A DNA stretch of 64,000 nt from Anaerosacchariphilus hominis (GCF_014290175.1 NZ_JACOOR010000001.1:1-64000), one strand, 5' to 3'. Positions 25,238 through 34,152 are shown, counted from the stretch's first letter. Notes: generated from the letters alone by a model not told the origin. Numbers and translations are program-made.

Positions 25238-26392
25238 ATGGAAATTACCAAAGATATCAAGTATGTCGGCGTCAACGACCATGATGTGGATCTTTTTGAA
25301 GGGCAGTACGTGGTTCCTAACGGCATGGCATACAATTCCTATGTCATCCTGGACGAAAAGATCGCCGTTATGGACACGGTGGACGCCCATTTCAAGCAGG
25401 AATGGCTGGATCAGATCCGGACTCTTCTGGGCGACCGGCATCCCGATTACCTGATCATTCAGCACATGGAGCCGGATCACTCTGCCAATATTGCCGCGTT
25501 CATGGAACTTTACCAGGACACCACCGTGGTATCCAGCGCCAAGGCGTTTACCATGATGAAACAGTTCTTCGGCACCGATTATCCGGAGCGCCAGATCGTG
25601 ATCAAAGAGGGATCCACCCTTTCTCTGGGCAGGCATACCCTGGCCTTCGTGGCTGCGCCCTTGGTTCACTGGCCCGAGGTTATGGTCACCTACGACACCT
25701 GCGATAAAGTACTGTTCTCCGCAGACGGTTTCGGTAAATTCGGCGCCCTGGATGTGGAAGAGGACTGGGCCTGCGAGGCGCGCCGCTACTACATCGGCAT
25801 CGTAGGCAAATTCGGCGCGCAGGTGCAGAACCTGTTGAAGAAAGCTGCTGCCCTGGATATCCAGACCATCTGCCCCTTACATGGACCGATTCTGAAGGAA
25901 AATCTGGGCTATTATCTGAGCCTCTATAACACCTGGTCCTCCTACCAGCCTGAGGACGACGGCATCGTCCTTGCCTATACTTCTGTCTACGGCCACACCA
26001 AAGAAGCTGTGGACCTGCTGGCCGACAGGCTGCGTGAAAAGGGCTGCGCCCACGTGGTAGTCCACGATCTGGCCCGTACCGATATGGCCGAGGCCGTGGA
26101 GGACGCCTTCCGCTACAGCAAGCTGGTATTGGCCACCGTCACCTACAATGGAGGCATCTTCCCCTACATGCGTGATTTCATCGAGCATCTGACCGACCGG
26201 AACTACCAGAACCGCACCGTGGCCTTCATGGAAAACGGTTCCTGGGCTCCCACAGCTGCCAGGGGCATGAAGAGCCTCCTGGAGAACAGCAAGAACCTGA
26301 CCTTCGCGGAGCATACCGTCCGTATCCTGTCCGCGCTCAGCGACGAAAGCCGCGCACAGGTGGATGCACTGGCCGATGAGCTGTGTCAATAA
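25238..26392 (+). CDS. fprA: A-type flavoprotein / flavodiiron protein
   Basis: Cytoplasmic O2 or NO reductase used by anaerobes for oxygen protection, 384 residues. An N-terminal metallo-beta-lactamase-like domain binds the diiron site (QHMEPDHSAN, the HxExDH motif, near residue 80-86). A C-terminal flavodoxin domain starts near residue 250 (LAYTSVYGHTKEAVD) and binds FMN. No rubredoxin domain is fused. The start at 25238 is preferred because AAAGGAG lies 9 nt before it; ATGs at 25208 and 25232 are upstream of or too near that site. A TGTACA/TATAAT promoter with 18-nt spacing lies at about 25112-25142. Confidence 0.93.
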   Translation: MEITKDIKYVGVNDHDVDLFEGQYVVPNGMAYNSYVILDEKIAVMDTVDAHFKQEWLDQIRTLLGDRHPDYLIIQHMEPDHSANIAAFMELYQDTTVVSSAKAFTMMKQFFGTDYPERQIVIKEGSTLSLGRHTLAFVAAPLVHWPEVMVTYDTCDKVLFSADGFGKFGALDVEEDWACEARRYYIGIVGKFGAQVQNLLKKAAALDIQTICPLHGPILKENLGYYLSLYNTWSSYQPEDDGIVLAYTSVYGHTKEAVDLLADRLREKGCAHVVVHDLARTDMAEAVEDAFRYSKLVLATVTYNGGIFPYMRDFIEHLTDRNYQNRTVAFMENGSWAPTAARGMKSLLENSKNLTFAEHTVRILSALSDESRAQVDALADELCQ

Positions 26393-26417
26393 GCTTCTCC
26401 ATTCCCTTAATAAAATT

Positions 26418-26450
26418 AGCTCCCGGGCGTCGTGCCCGGGAGCTTTTCTG
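26418..26450. terminator. terminator between fprA and lysC (bidirectional)
   Basis: AGCTCCCGGGC and GCCCGGGAGCT form an 11-bp stem with a 5-nt loop. T-runs follow on both strands (CTTTTCTG and AATTTTATT), so it can end both converging genes. Confidence 0.88.
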
Positions 26451-26470
26451 TTACCTGTGTAAGATAATAA

Positions 26471-27679
26471 TCAATCTTCCAGTCCGAAAGCGTCATGCAC
26501 TGCATTGACTGCTCTCTCCGCGTCCTTCTCGTTGATCAGAACGGTGATACGGATCTCGGATGTGGAAATCATGTTGATGTTGATATTCTCATTGAACAGA
26601 GCCTCGAACATTTTCGCTGCCACGCCCGGGTTAGACATCATACCGGCACCTACGATGGAGACCTTTACCACTTCCTTGTTGCAGGAAATGCTCTTTGCGC
26701 CTACGCGGGCCATGTTGTCCTCGATGATCTTCACTGCCTGGTCTGCCTCGTCGCGGGATACGGTAAAGGAGATATCCTTGCTGTTCTCACGTCCGATGGA
26801 CTGCAGGATCACGTCCACATTGATGCCCTCTTTTGCCAGAATATTGAAGAGACGGAAGGCCATACCCGGCTCATCCTTCAGACCAATGACTGAAATTCTG
26901 GCTGTATTCTTATCCAGCGCTACGCCGCTGATTAACATTCTTTCCACGCTCGTTTCCTCCTTAACTACAGTTCCTTCGTGATCATTTAAACTGGAGCGTA
27001 CCACCAGCTGTACGCCGTATTTCTTTGCCATCTCCACGGAACGATTGTGCAGAACGCCTGCGCCAAGGGTCGCCAGATCCAGCATTTCATCATAGGTAAT
27101 CTCATCCAGCTTGCGGGCCTTCGGTACGATACGCGGATCGGCTGTATATACACCGTCCACGTCCGTGTAGATCTCGCAGGCGTCCGCATGCAGAGCTGCC
27201 GCCAGCGCTACGGCTGTGGTATCGGAGCCGCCGCGGCCCAGTGTGGTATAGTTGTCGTATTTATTCACGCCCTGGAAGCCGGTCACAATGACGATACGGC
27301 GGTGCTCCAGCTCGTGCATGATGCGGTCGGTATCGATACGCTTCAGACGGGCGTTGCCATGTACCCGGGTGGTGTGCATCCGGACCTGGAACGCATTCAG
27401 GGATACCGCCGGGATATCCATGGTATCAAAAGCCATGGCCATCATGGCTACAGAAATCTGCTCTCCGGTGGTCAGCAGCATATCCAGCTCCCGCTTGGGC
27501 GGGTTCGGATTGATGTCCTTTGCCTTGGCAATCAGCTCGTCTGTGGTCTTGCCCATTGCGGAAAGAACCAGCACGATGTCGTTGCCCTTCTTGAAATCCT
27601 CTGCGCATCTTCGCGCCACATTCATGATGCGCTCCTTATCGCCTACAGAGGTTCCGCCAAATTTTTTCACTATCAGCAT
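26471..27679 (-). CDS. lysC: aspartate kinase
   Basis: First step of the aspartate family pathway (Asp + ATP to aspartyl-phosphate), 402 residues. The amino-acid kinase signature VKKFGGTSVGDKERI opens the protein, and the catalytic core has FQGVNKYDNYTTLGRGGSDTTAVALAAAL. Two ACT domains fill the C-terminal third, including GMAFRLFNILAKEGINVDVIL, so feedback control by lysine and/or threonine is likely. It is last in the ACT-hom-apgM-lysC run, which supplies threonine and methionine precursors as well as lysine. Confidence 0.95.
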   Translation of the reverse strand: MLIVKKFGGTSVGDKERIMNVARRCAEDFKKGNDIVLVLSAMGKTTDELIAKAKDINPNPPKRELDMLLTTGEQISVAMMAMAFDTMDIPAVSLNAFQVRMHTTRVHGNARLKRIDTDRIMHELEHRRIVIVTGFQGVNKYDNYTTLGRGGSDTTAVALAAALHADACEIYTDVDGVYTADPRIVPKARKLDEITYDEMLDLATLGAGVLHNRSVEMAKKYGVQLVVRSSLNDHEGTVVKEETSVERMLISGVALDKNTARISVIGLKDEPGMAFRLFNILAKEGINVDVILQSIGRENSKDISFTVSRDEADQAVKIIEDNMARVGAKSISCNKEVVKVSIVGAGMMSNPGVAAKMFEALFNENININMISTSEIRITVLINEKDAERAVNAVHDAFGLED

Positions 27680-27681
27680 TG

Positions 27682-28890
27682 CTATTTCTCCTCAAACAGT
27701 TTGTCAATCAGCTCGTAGCCGTGCATCACTTCGATGCCGCCCGCCCGCGCCGCCTTTTCATTGTATACGCCCGCGCCACCCCCGGAGGTCTTTCTGCTGT
27801 CATAGAGCAGATAGGGAATGGGATCGCTGGTATGGGTCCGCACGCAGATCGGGGTCGGGTGATCCGGCAGAATCATCATCCGGTAATCCTCGCCGGAGGC
27901 GTCCAGAGCCTCTTTCAAATGGGCAATCAGACGCTGATCCAGATATTCGATGGCCTGGACCTTACGCTCTACGCTTCCCTGGTGGCCCATCTCATCGGGA
28001 GCCTCCACATGGACATAGACAAAGTCATAGCCCTCCTTCAAAAGCACGTCTGCGGCCGCCTGGGCCTTGCCCTCATAATTGGTGTGAAGCTGGCCGTTGG
28101 CCCCCTCCACTTCGATATTTTTCATGCCTGCTCCCACGGCGATGCCCTTCAGAAGGTCTACCGCGGAAATCATGGCGCCCTTTTTGTGATTCTTCTCTTC
28201 AAAAGAGCTTAAAGCGGGACGGGTGCCCGCACCCCAGAACCAGCAGGAGTTGGCCGGATTCAGGCCTCTGGCCTTCCGCTCCAGATTGATGGGATGCTTT
28301 GAGAGAATCTCATAACTCTTCTTCTGCATCTCCCGGAGAACCGGATCCGACGGCAGATGATCGCCCACCTTCTGTCCCAGCACATCGTGGGGCGGAGTCA
28401 GCTCTACCACGCTGCCTTTCTCCCAGATCAGCAGATGACGGTAGCTGGTTCCCACATAGAAATGATAGGTATCATTTTCCAGTTCCTTCCGAACTGCATC
28501 CAGCAGAATCGCCGCGTCCTCGGTACTGATCTCGCTGGAGCTGTGATCGATGATGGTCTTTTCTTCGTAAGGCTCGTCGCCATCGGATACCGTAATCAGA
28601 TTCGTCCGCAGAGCGATGTCATCGGGCTTCATATCCACGCCGATGCTTAAGGCCTCCAGGGGAGAACGTCCTGTATAATACTGCTTCGGATCATAACCCA
28701 GTACCGAAAGGTTCGCCGTGTCGCTGCCTGGCTTCATGCCCTCGGGAATGGTATGGGCCAGCCCGATCTCAGACTGCTTCGCCAGTTCGTCCATGGTCGG
28801 AGTCTGCGCGTATTCCAGGGGTGTCTGCCCCTCCAGGGCCTCGATAGGCTCATCGGCCATACCGTCGCCCAGTACAATCACATACTTCAT
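27682..28890 (-). CDS. ApgM-family phosphoglycerate mutase-like protein, candidate homoserine kinase
   Basis: A 402-residue alkaline-phosphatase-superfamily protein of the cofactor-independent phosphoglycerate mutase (archaeal ApgM) branch. Visible motifs are VIVLGDGMADEPI (metal-binding Asp), PGSDTANLSVLGYDP (catalytic Ser region), YYTGRSPLEA and HVEAPDEMGHQG. It lies between homoserine dehydrogenase and aspartate kinase, 2 nt from lysC, and no classical thrB or thrC is nearby. Members of this branch in threonine clusters have been proposed to act as homoserine kinase analogues. That role fits the context better than glycolysis, but cannot be proven from sequence. Confidence 0.85.
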   Translation of the reverse strand: MKYVIVLGDGMADEPIEALEGQTPLEYAQTPTMDELAKQSEIGLAHTIPEGMKPGSDTANLSVLGYDPKQYYTGRSPLEALSIGVDMKPDDIALRTNLITVSDGDEPYEEKTIIDHSSSEISTEDAAILLDAVRKELENDTYHFYVGTSYRHLLIWEKGSVVELTPPHDVLGQKVGDHLPSDPVLREMQKKSYEILSKHPINLERKARGLNPANSCWFWGAGTRPALSSFEEKNHKKGAMISAVDLLKGIAVGAGMKNIEVEGANGQLHTNYEGKAQAAADVLLKEGYDFVYVHVEAPDEMGHQGSVERKVQAIEYLDQRLIAHLKEALDASGEDYRMMILPDHPTPICVRTHTSDPIPYLLYDSRKTSGGGAGVYNEKAARAGGIEVMHGYELIDKLFEEK

Positions 28891-28896
28891 AGCCGT

Positions 28897-30114
28897 CTAT
28901 CCCTCCACACGAATGCGGTTCAAAACAGCGTCGGTTTTCGCGGCGCGCTCCGCGTACTCTGCTTCGCTAAGCTCACCGGTCACAAAGCCGAATTCACCAG
29001 CGACACCTGCGTCCACGACCTCAACCGGTCCAAACAGCGCTTCCATAGCCACTGCGTCCGCTTTCGCGTCGCCTTTGACACGCACCAGGAAGCGTCTCTT
29101 ATCATCCCTGGTATCGCCCAGCTCCAGCTTTTCCCCGCTCCAGTAAAAGCCCAGGTTCTCACCCAGGTTTTTCGCTGCGTCCACCACGTCGGCAGCTACG
29201 GCACTGGCGGTGGGAAGCTTTCCTGCCCCGCTTCCGTAGAACATGGAATCGCCCAGCATATTACCCTCTACGAAAATGGCATTGAATACGCCGTTCACGC
29301 TGTACAGCGGGTTCGCCGCATCGATGAGGAAGGGCGCTACCATGGCGTAATACTTGCCGTCCGCTTCTTTTTTGCTCATGGCCAGAAGCTTGATCACACG
29401 GCCTAATTTATCGGCATACCGGATATCCTCGGCTGTCACCTTCGTGATACCCTCGGTATAAATATCTTCAAAGTCTACTCTCTGTCCGCTGACCAGAGAA
29501 GTCAGGATGGCGATCTTACGGCAGGCGTCATGGCCTTCCACATCCGCCTCCGGATTCCGCTCCGCGTAGCCCTTCTCCTGGGCATCCTTCAGGGCGTCAT
29601 CGAAGTTCGCTCCGTGGTAGGTCATATTGGTCAGAATATAATTGGTGGTTCCGTTCAGGATACCGCTGATCTCCACGATTTCGTCTGCGGTCAGACAGGT
29701 CTGCAGGGGACGGATGATGGGAATGCCGCCGCCCACGCTGGCCTCGAAGAGATAGTTCAGGTTCTTATCCTTCGCAATCTGCAGAAGCTCCGCTCCGTGA
29801 GCTGCCACCAGCGCTTTGTTGGAGGTACACACGCTCTTGCCTGCCAGCAGGCATCTCTTTGTAAAGGTATACGCAGGCTCCACGCCCCCCATAACCTCTA
29901 CTACTACTTTTACCTCGGGATCATTTACAATGGTCTCGAAATCATGAACCAGTACCTGCTCCACCGGGTCTCCCGGAAACTCCCGCAGATCCAGAACATA
30001 CTTGATATTTACCTCCTGACCCACGCGCTTGGCAATACTCTCCCGGTTGGTCTTCAGTACTTCTACGACTCCCGATCCGACGGTGCCGTAGCCCATGACT
30101 GCTATCTGAATCAT
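28897..30114 (-). CDS. hom: homoserine dehydrogenase
   Basis: Reduces aspartate semialdehyde to homoserine, 405 residues. The Rossmann motif is GYGTVGSGVVEVL (residues 8-20). The catalytic region includes TSNKALVAAHG, FEASVGGGIPIIRPLQ, GILNGTTNYIL and DVEGHDACRKIAIL. The C-terminus has an ACT-like regulatory domain, giving possible threonine inhibition. The gene lies 21 nt after the ACT-domain gene and 6 nt before the ApgM-like gene. Confidence 0.95.
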   Translation of the reverse strand: MIQIAVMGYGTVGSGVVEVLKTNRESIAKRVGQEVNIKYVLDLREFPGDPVEQVLVHDFETIVNDPEVKVVVEVMGGVEPAYTFTKRCLLAGKSVCTSNKALVAAHGAELLQIAKDKNLNYLFEASVGGGIPIIRPLQTCLTADEIVEISGILNGTTNYILTNMTYHGANFDDALKDAQEKGYAERNPEADVEGHDACRKIAILTSLVSGQRVDFEDIYTEGITKVTAEDIRYADKLGRVIKLLAMSKKEADGKYYAMVAPFLIDAANPLYSVNGVFNAIFVEGNMLGDSMFYGSGAGKLPTASAVAADVVDAAKNLGENLGFYWSGEKLELGDTRDDKRRFLVRVKGDAKADAVAMEALFGPVEVVDAGVAGEFGFVTGELSEAEYAERAAKTDAVLNRIRVEG

Positions 30115-30135
30115 CTTTCTGTACTCCTTCGTCTT

Positions 30136-30579
30136 TTACTCTCTTGCAAGAATTTTCAGATAGTGAATGCCCTGCTGGCTCTCTATCTGATCGATCATCG
30201 ACGATACATCTCCCGTAGTGGGTAAGATATCCACCGTCAGGGTCAGAGAGGCCACTCCGTTGATGGGAATGGTCTGATGAATCGTCAATACGTTTCCCTT
30301 GTAGTCCGCAATGGTCTTCAGAACCAGGGACAGCAGCCCGGGCTCGTCGTCCATCTGCAATACAAAGGTAATACTTTTTCCCTTGGAATTGTCATGAAAG
30401 GGAAAAATATCATCTTTATATTTATAGAAGGAACTCCGGCTGATGCCCACCTGCTCGGTGGCCTCCTGCACGGTAATGGCCTTGGAAGAATCCAAAAGCC
30501 GCTTGGCCTCCACCACTTTCAGAAGTACCTCGGGAACTGCCTTCTGGGTCACAACAAAATACTTGCTCTTTTCTGACAT
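30136..30579 (-). CDS. ACT-domain protein, UPF0735 (PheB-like)
   Basis: A 147-residue protein with an N-terminal helix-turn-helix-like part (KAITVQEATEQVGISRSSFYKYKDDI, residues about 33-58) and a C-terminal ACT domain (QMDDEPGLLSLVLKTIADYKGNVLTIHQ). UPF0735 members usually precede hom in Firmicutes. A DNA-binding regulator that senses an amino acid is plausible but unproven. Start ATG follows GGAGGGAAAAG. It heads the operon, with the promoter at 30643-30671. Confidence 0.88.
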   Translation of the reverse strand: MSEKSKYFVVTQKAVPEVLLKVVEAKRLLDSSKAITVQEATEQVGISRSSFYKYKDDIFPFHDNSKGKSITFVLQMDDEPGLLSLVLKTIADYKGNVLTIHQTIPINGVASLTLTVDILPTTGDVSSMIDQIESQQGIHYLKILARE

Positions 30580-30642
30580 CTTTTCCCTCCATGTTCGTTA
30601 TCCAGAAACACTTGTGTGTCTCTCGTGGATCAAACTGTTAGA

Positions 30643-30671
30643 ATCGTACCACACTCTTTAAAAGAATGCAA
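30643..30671 (-). promoter_or_regulatory. promoter of the ACT-hom-apgM-lysC operon
   Basis: On the minus strand TTGCAT (30666-30671), a 17-nt spacer and TACGAT (30643-30648). No T-box or other leader structure is visible in the roughly 55-nt leader. Confidence 0.65.
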
Positions 30672-30677
30672 GCACAA

Positions 30678-30709
30678 GATGCAGCCGTTTCCGCCTGCAT
30701 CCTGATTTT
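30678..30709 (-). terminator. probable terminator after prfB
   Basis: GATGCAGGCGG and CGGCTGCATC form a stem with an AAA loop on the minus strand, followed by the weak U-tract TTGTGCTTG. The complementary strand has a better T-run (GATTTTTT), but no plus-strand gene needs it. Confidence 0.55.
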
Positions 30710-31829
30710 TTATTCCTCTTCCGGTTTCACCGTAATCCATTTCAGATAAGCGTTGATGAACGGGTCGATGGCTCCATCCAGCACTGCGTTCACATTGCTG
30801 ATCTCCTGACCGGTGCGGTGATCCTTCACAAGCGTGTACGGCTGCATCACATAGGAACGGATCTGGTTGCCCCAGCCAATGTCCTTGACCTCGCCCCGGA
30901 TGCCGGACAGCATCTCCTGATTCTTCTGCTGCTCCAGAAGGTACAGCTTGGCCTTCAGCATCTGCATAGCCTTATCCTTGTTCTGGAACTGGGAACGCTC
31001 ATTCTGGCACTGTACCACGATGCCCGTGGGCAGATGGGTGATACGGATAGCTGATGAGGTCTTGTTGATATGCTGGCCGCCTGCGCCGCTGGAACGATAG
31101 GTATCGATCCGCAGATCCTCGTCCCGGATCTCCACATTGATGTCGCCCTCGATATCCGGCATGACGTCCAATGATACAAAGGAAGTCTGCCGCTTGCCCT
31201 GGGCGTTGAACGGGGAGATACGCACCAGACGGTGGACGCCCTTCTCGGACTTCAGATAGCCGTAAGCGTTCTCGCCGTTTACCTGGAAGGTCACGGACTT
31301 GATACCCGCCTCGTCGCCGTCCAGGTAGTCCAGTACCTCCACGGTAAAGCCCTTACGTTCTGCCCAGCGGGTGTACATGCGATACAGCATGCCCGCCCAG
31401 TCGCAGCTTTCCGTACCGCCTGCGCCTGCGTTCAGCTTCAGAATTGCGTTATTTCTGTCATATTCTCCGGAGAGCAGAGTCTTAATGGTCATGGAATCCA
31501 GCTTCGCCGCAAAGGCTTCCAGCTCCGCCTGTACTTCCGGCACCAGCTCCGGATCATTTTCCTCATTGCCCATCTCGATCAGGGTCTCGATATCCTCATA
31601 CTGCTGCTCCAGGGCATGATAATCCTCTGCCTCGTCCTTTAAGTTCTTCAGCTCCTTCATACCCTCCTGGGACTTCTCCGGGTCGTCCCAGTAGCCGGGA
31701 GCTTCCATCTCTCTCTCTAATTCTTCGATCCGCTTTGCCTTGTTAGCCAAGTCAAAGTGAATCCCTCAGTTCTACTAATGGTCCCTGATAGCCGTTCAGT
31801 GTATATTTAAACTGATCTAATTCTACCAT
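30710..31829 (-). CDS. prfB: peptide chain release factor 2, with programmed +1 frameshift
   Basis: RF2 recognises UAA and UGA stops, about 372 residues after frameshifting. Translation starts at 31829 (ATG after GAGGTGG, MVELDQFKYTLNGYQ) and meets an in-frame TGA at 31752-31754 after 25 codons. The slippery CTT-TGA-C with an AGGG element shortly upstream is the classic autoregulatory shift site. Decoding then continues as DLANKAKRIEELERE in the +1 frame. Later motifs are the tripeptide SPF (VRISPFNAQGKRQTSF) and the catalytic GGQ (GAGGQHINKTSSAIR). It must be annotated as one joined CDS, not as two ORFs or a pseudogene. Confidence 0.95.
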
Positions 31830-31856
31830 TTTCCCACCTCTTTCTTTATACAATTC

Positions 31857-31905
31857 GCGCGCCCGCGCTGCTATTAAGTATAGCAGGGCGGGCGCGCTGA
31901 CGCAA
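31857..31905 (-). promoter_or_regulatory. prfB promoter overlapped by an 18-bp inverted repeat
   Basis: TTGCGT (31900-31905), a 17-nt spacer and TATACT (31877-31882) face prfB. An inverted repeat with 18-bp arms, one mismatch and a 5-nt loop (31857-31874 and 31880-31897) is centred on the -10 box. It is G/C-rich outside and has no adjoining T-run, so it does not look like a terminator; an operator or cruciform is possible. Confidence 0.6.
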
Positions 31906-31950
31906 GAAAAATCTCTGTTTTCCGGCCTTTTCAGGGCCCTTTCCACATTG

Positions 31951-32151
31951 TTATGCCACGCCGTTATCCTCGGGCATAATCACTGCGGCGATAATGTAGA
32001 TCAGAAGAGCGGTTCCGCAGCTTCCCAGGGAAAGCAAAGCCCAGAGAATCCGGATCAGGGTGGGATCGATATTCAGGTATTCACCGATTCCTCCGCACAC
32101 ACCGCATATCATTTTATCTGTTGCTGAACGCATTAATTTCTTTGATGTCAT
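31951..32151 (-). CDS. PspC-domain membrane protein
   Basis: A 66-residue PspC domain. KKLMRSATDKMICGVCGGIGEYLNIDPTLIRILWALL is the family signature, followed by one transmembrane helix (GTALLIYIIAAVIMP). PspC proteins belong to envelope-stress systems. It is the last gene of the padR-DUF1700-DUF4097 run, with a 45-nt gap, so a role in that envelope-sensing unit is likely. Confidence 0.9.
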   Translation of the reverse strand: MTSKKLMRSATDKMICGVCGGIGEYLNIDPTLIRILWALLSLGSCGTALLIYIIAAVIMPEDNGVA

Positions 32152-32196
32152 AGTCTTATCTCCTTTTCTGTTTTCGATTTCGCATATCGTCTGCGC

Positions 32197-33057
32197 CTAC
32201 AGTTCCTGTTTGTGGGATTCTGTCTGTGTTTTATGCTCCCCGTGTGTTCCGGTAAAGGTCACTGTAACCTCTCCGATGCCGCACTCCACATCTATGTCCT
32301 TTGCCGCCCCATGATCCACGCTCTCCTCATGGCCGATACCGGAATAATCTCTTTCTCCTATCTGGACAGCGCCAATTCCGCACTCCAGGGTGTAATTATA
32401 GTCTGCCTCCGTTCCTTCCGCGCACAGGATCAGCCGCCCGGTTCCACAGTCCACATCCAGCGCATTTCCGCGGAAATACGCCACCTGAAGCTCGCCTGCT
32501 CCCACAGAAAGCTCCGCGTCGTCCCCGGCAATCACCCGGTTCACATTTCCCTGTCCGGCTCCCAGATCCATGCTGATATCCTGCGCCTCCAGCCGTTCGG
32601 CGGAAAGCACTCCTGCCCCCAGATCGATACTGATTTCTTTCAGCATCCGCTCGGGCAGCAGTACTGTGAGCACCAGTTCCTTTTCCCGGGCGGGCCGCTC
32701 GTCCAGCAGTACCAGGGTATCGCCGTCCTCTACGGTTTCCTTAAAATATTTTCCCGGATTTTCTGCCTGCACGGAGATGCTGTCCCCGTCCGCCGCAGCG
32801 ATCCGCACATCCCCGTAGCGGATATCCAGCTCCAGCGTCTGAATCTCTGTTCCGTAGGGTCCCCCGGAGGTCTGTCCCTTCTGTTTTTTTTCATCCTGTT
32901 TTTTTTCACCGTATGTTTCTGTCTCGTATTTCTGGTGTTCAAACCGGGCCGGCTGCCAGGGAGAACCTCCCAGCATCAGGCCGATTCCTATGCCCAGAAC
33001 TCCCAGTCCTCCAAGAACTGCGGCTGTGATCAGGCATATCTTTGTAAATCGCTTCAT
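32197..33057 (-). CDS. DUF4097 beta-strand-repeat membrane-anchored protein
   Basis: A 286-residue protein with one N-terminal transmembrane segment (ICLITAAVLGGLGVLGIGIGLML), a charged linker (EKKQDEKKQKGQT) and a DUF4097/YvlB-like region of repeated short beta strands (QTLELDIRYGDVRIAAADGDSISV; ISIDLGAGVLSAERL; ISMDLGAGQGNVNRV; AELSVGAGELQV). The repeat spacing of about 20 residues suggests a beta-helix outside the membrane. It overlaps the DUF1700 gene by 4 nt. Together they resemble HAAS-type sensing cassettes. Confidence 0.85.
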   Translation of the reverse strand: MKRFTKICLITAAVLGGLGVLGIGIGLMLGGSPWQPARFEHQKYETETYGEKKQDEKKQKGQTSGGPYGTEIQTLELDIRYGDVRIAAADGDSISVQAENPGKYFKETVEDGDTLVLLDERPAREKELVLTVLLPERMLKEISIDLGAGVLSAERLEAQDISMDLGAGQGNVNRVIAGDDAELSVGAGELQVAYFRGNALDVDCGTGRLILCAEGTEADYNYTLECGIGAVQIGERDYSGIGHEESVDHGAAKDIDVECGIGEVTVTFTGTHGEHKTQTESHKQEL

Positions 33058-33743
33058 TTCTTTGCACCTGCCTTTCTAAAGGGCCAGCTTACGATATTTA
33101 CCATTCCCTGAATCAGTACCGGAATCACCTTTCTGCATATCCAGAGAATCAGCATAGATACCAGAATCCCCAGGGATATGAGCAGGCAGCCTGCACCGAT
33201 AGTCAGGATTCCTCCCGCCGGATTTCCGAATAACCACACAATTCCTCTCACCGCCGTAACCATTCCTCCGAGAATCAGAGCGATTCCCGAGACGCCGATA
33301 CCAAACGCCACCGCCAGAATCCCGATAGCCACTCCGAAGATCGCCACCAGCAGAGCAAATCCCACCGGAATCACGATGGGTCCCAGCAAAATGCAGAGCA
33401 GGATAATAGCCAGAACCTTCCAGAAGTTCGTCTGCTTTCGGCCGGGCTTTTCCGCCGCCGTCCTTTCCGCTCCTGCGTACTCCGCCGGAGCCTGCCTCCG
33501 TCCCTCAAATCTGGAATCCCGGTAACCCTCCTCGGAGAATTCTCCGTCTTCCTCGGACAGGCCCGCTTTGATTTTCCGGGCCACCTGCTCCGGGCTCACC
33601 AGTTCTTCGATGACGGCGGCCTCCCTTTCCGTGCCCGCGTCGTCAAAATAGTCCTCGTAATACTGCAGCGCTTCCTCTCTCTCATTTTCTGAGATATCTG
33701 CCAGCAGCTCTTCCAGCCGCCTCATAAACTTTTTTCTGTTCAT
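33054..33743 (-). CDS. DUF1700 / HAAS-domain membrane protein
   Basis: A 229-residue protein with an N-terminal HAAS domain (KKFMRRLEELLADISENEREEALQYYEDYFDDAG) and then several transmembrane helices (VLAIILLCILLGPIVIPVGFALLVAIFGVAIGILAVAFGI and later). HAAS proteins are usually encoded with PadR regulators. Four-nucleotide overlaps at both ends tie it to padR and DUF4097 in one operon. It is probably a partner or target of PadR-based envelope sensing. No enzymatic motif is visible. Confidence 0.88.
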   Translation of the reverse strand: MNRKKFMRRLEELLADISENEREEALQYYEDYFDDAGTEREAAVIEELVSPEQVARKIKAGLSEEDGEFSEEGYRDSRFEGRRQAPAEYAGAERTAAEKPGRKQTNFWKVLAIILLCILLGPIVIPVGFALLVAIFGVAIGILAVAFGIGVSGIALILGGMVTAVRGIVWLFGNPAGGILTIGAGCLLISLGILVSMLILWICRKVIPVLIQGMVNIVSWPFRKAGAKK

Positions 33744-34063
33744 GCTTCCTCACTCCCCTCGAACAGTCTCGTTATTCTGGAGGAATAAATCTTCCACTCA
33801 TTTTCATACATGTTCAGCTGAGCAGCTCCAGCCGCTGTGATCCGGTAATACCTGCGGTTCCGCCCTCCGAACTCCATATCATAGGTCTCCAGGCATCCAT
33901 CCTTCTGCAGTCTCCGCAATACCGGATACAGGGTGGATTCCGATATGTCTATGGCCTGCCGGACGTCCTGTGTGATCTTGTATCCGTAGGTCCCCTGCTG
34001 CTCATGGGAGACTACCGCCAGCACAATCGCGTCCAGAAGCGCCGCTCCTGTATTAAAAACCAT
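33740..34063 (-). CDS. PadR-family transcriptional regulator
   Basis: A 107-residue winged-helix repressor. VVSHEQQGTYGYKITQDVRQAIDISESTLYPVLRRLQKDGCLETYDMEFGGRNRRYYRITAAG is the typical PadR DNA-binding domain, followed by a short dimerisation helix. It heads the HAAS operon and is probably autoregulatory through the A/T-rich dyads upstream (34086-34152). Confidence 0.93.
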   Translation of the reverse strand: MVFNTGAALLDAIVLAVVSHEQQGTYGYKITQDVRQAIDISESTLYPVLRRLQKDGCLETYDMEFGGRNRRYYRITAAGAAQLNMYENEWKIYSSRITRLFEGSEEA

Positions 34064-34085
34064 ATGCTTTGCTCCTCACTGTTCC

Positions 34086-34152
34086 TCATATTATATGCTA
34101 TATAATATTATAAGATATTCATACTATATATTGTATAATATACTTCTGTCAA
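34086..34152 (-). promoter_or_regulatory. padR operon promoter with A/T-rich operator-like dyads
   Basis: On the minus strand TTGACA (34147-34152), an 18-nt spacer and TATAGT (34123-34128). Downstream, between the -10 and the start codon, is a near-perfect palindrome (ATTATAT, GC, TATATAAT-type) at about 34089-34106, a plausible site for the PadR protein. Confidence 0.6.

Noticed and set aside
31752..31946. Separate 64-residue ORF upstream of prfB
   Set aside because: Its last 25 codons are the real 5' end of prfB before the +1 frameshift; the earlier codons precede the ribosome site and lie in the promoter.
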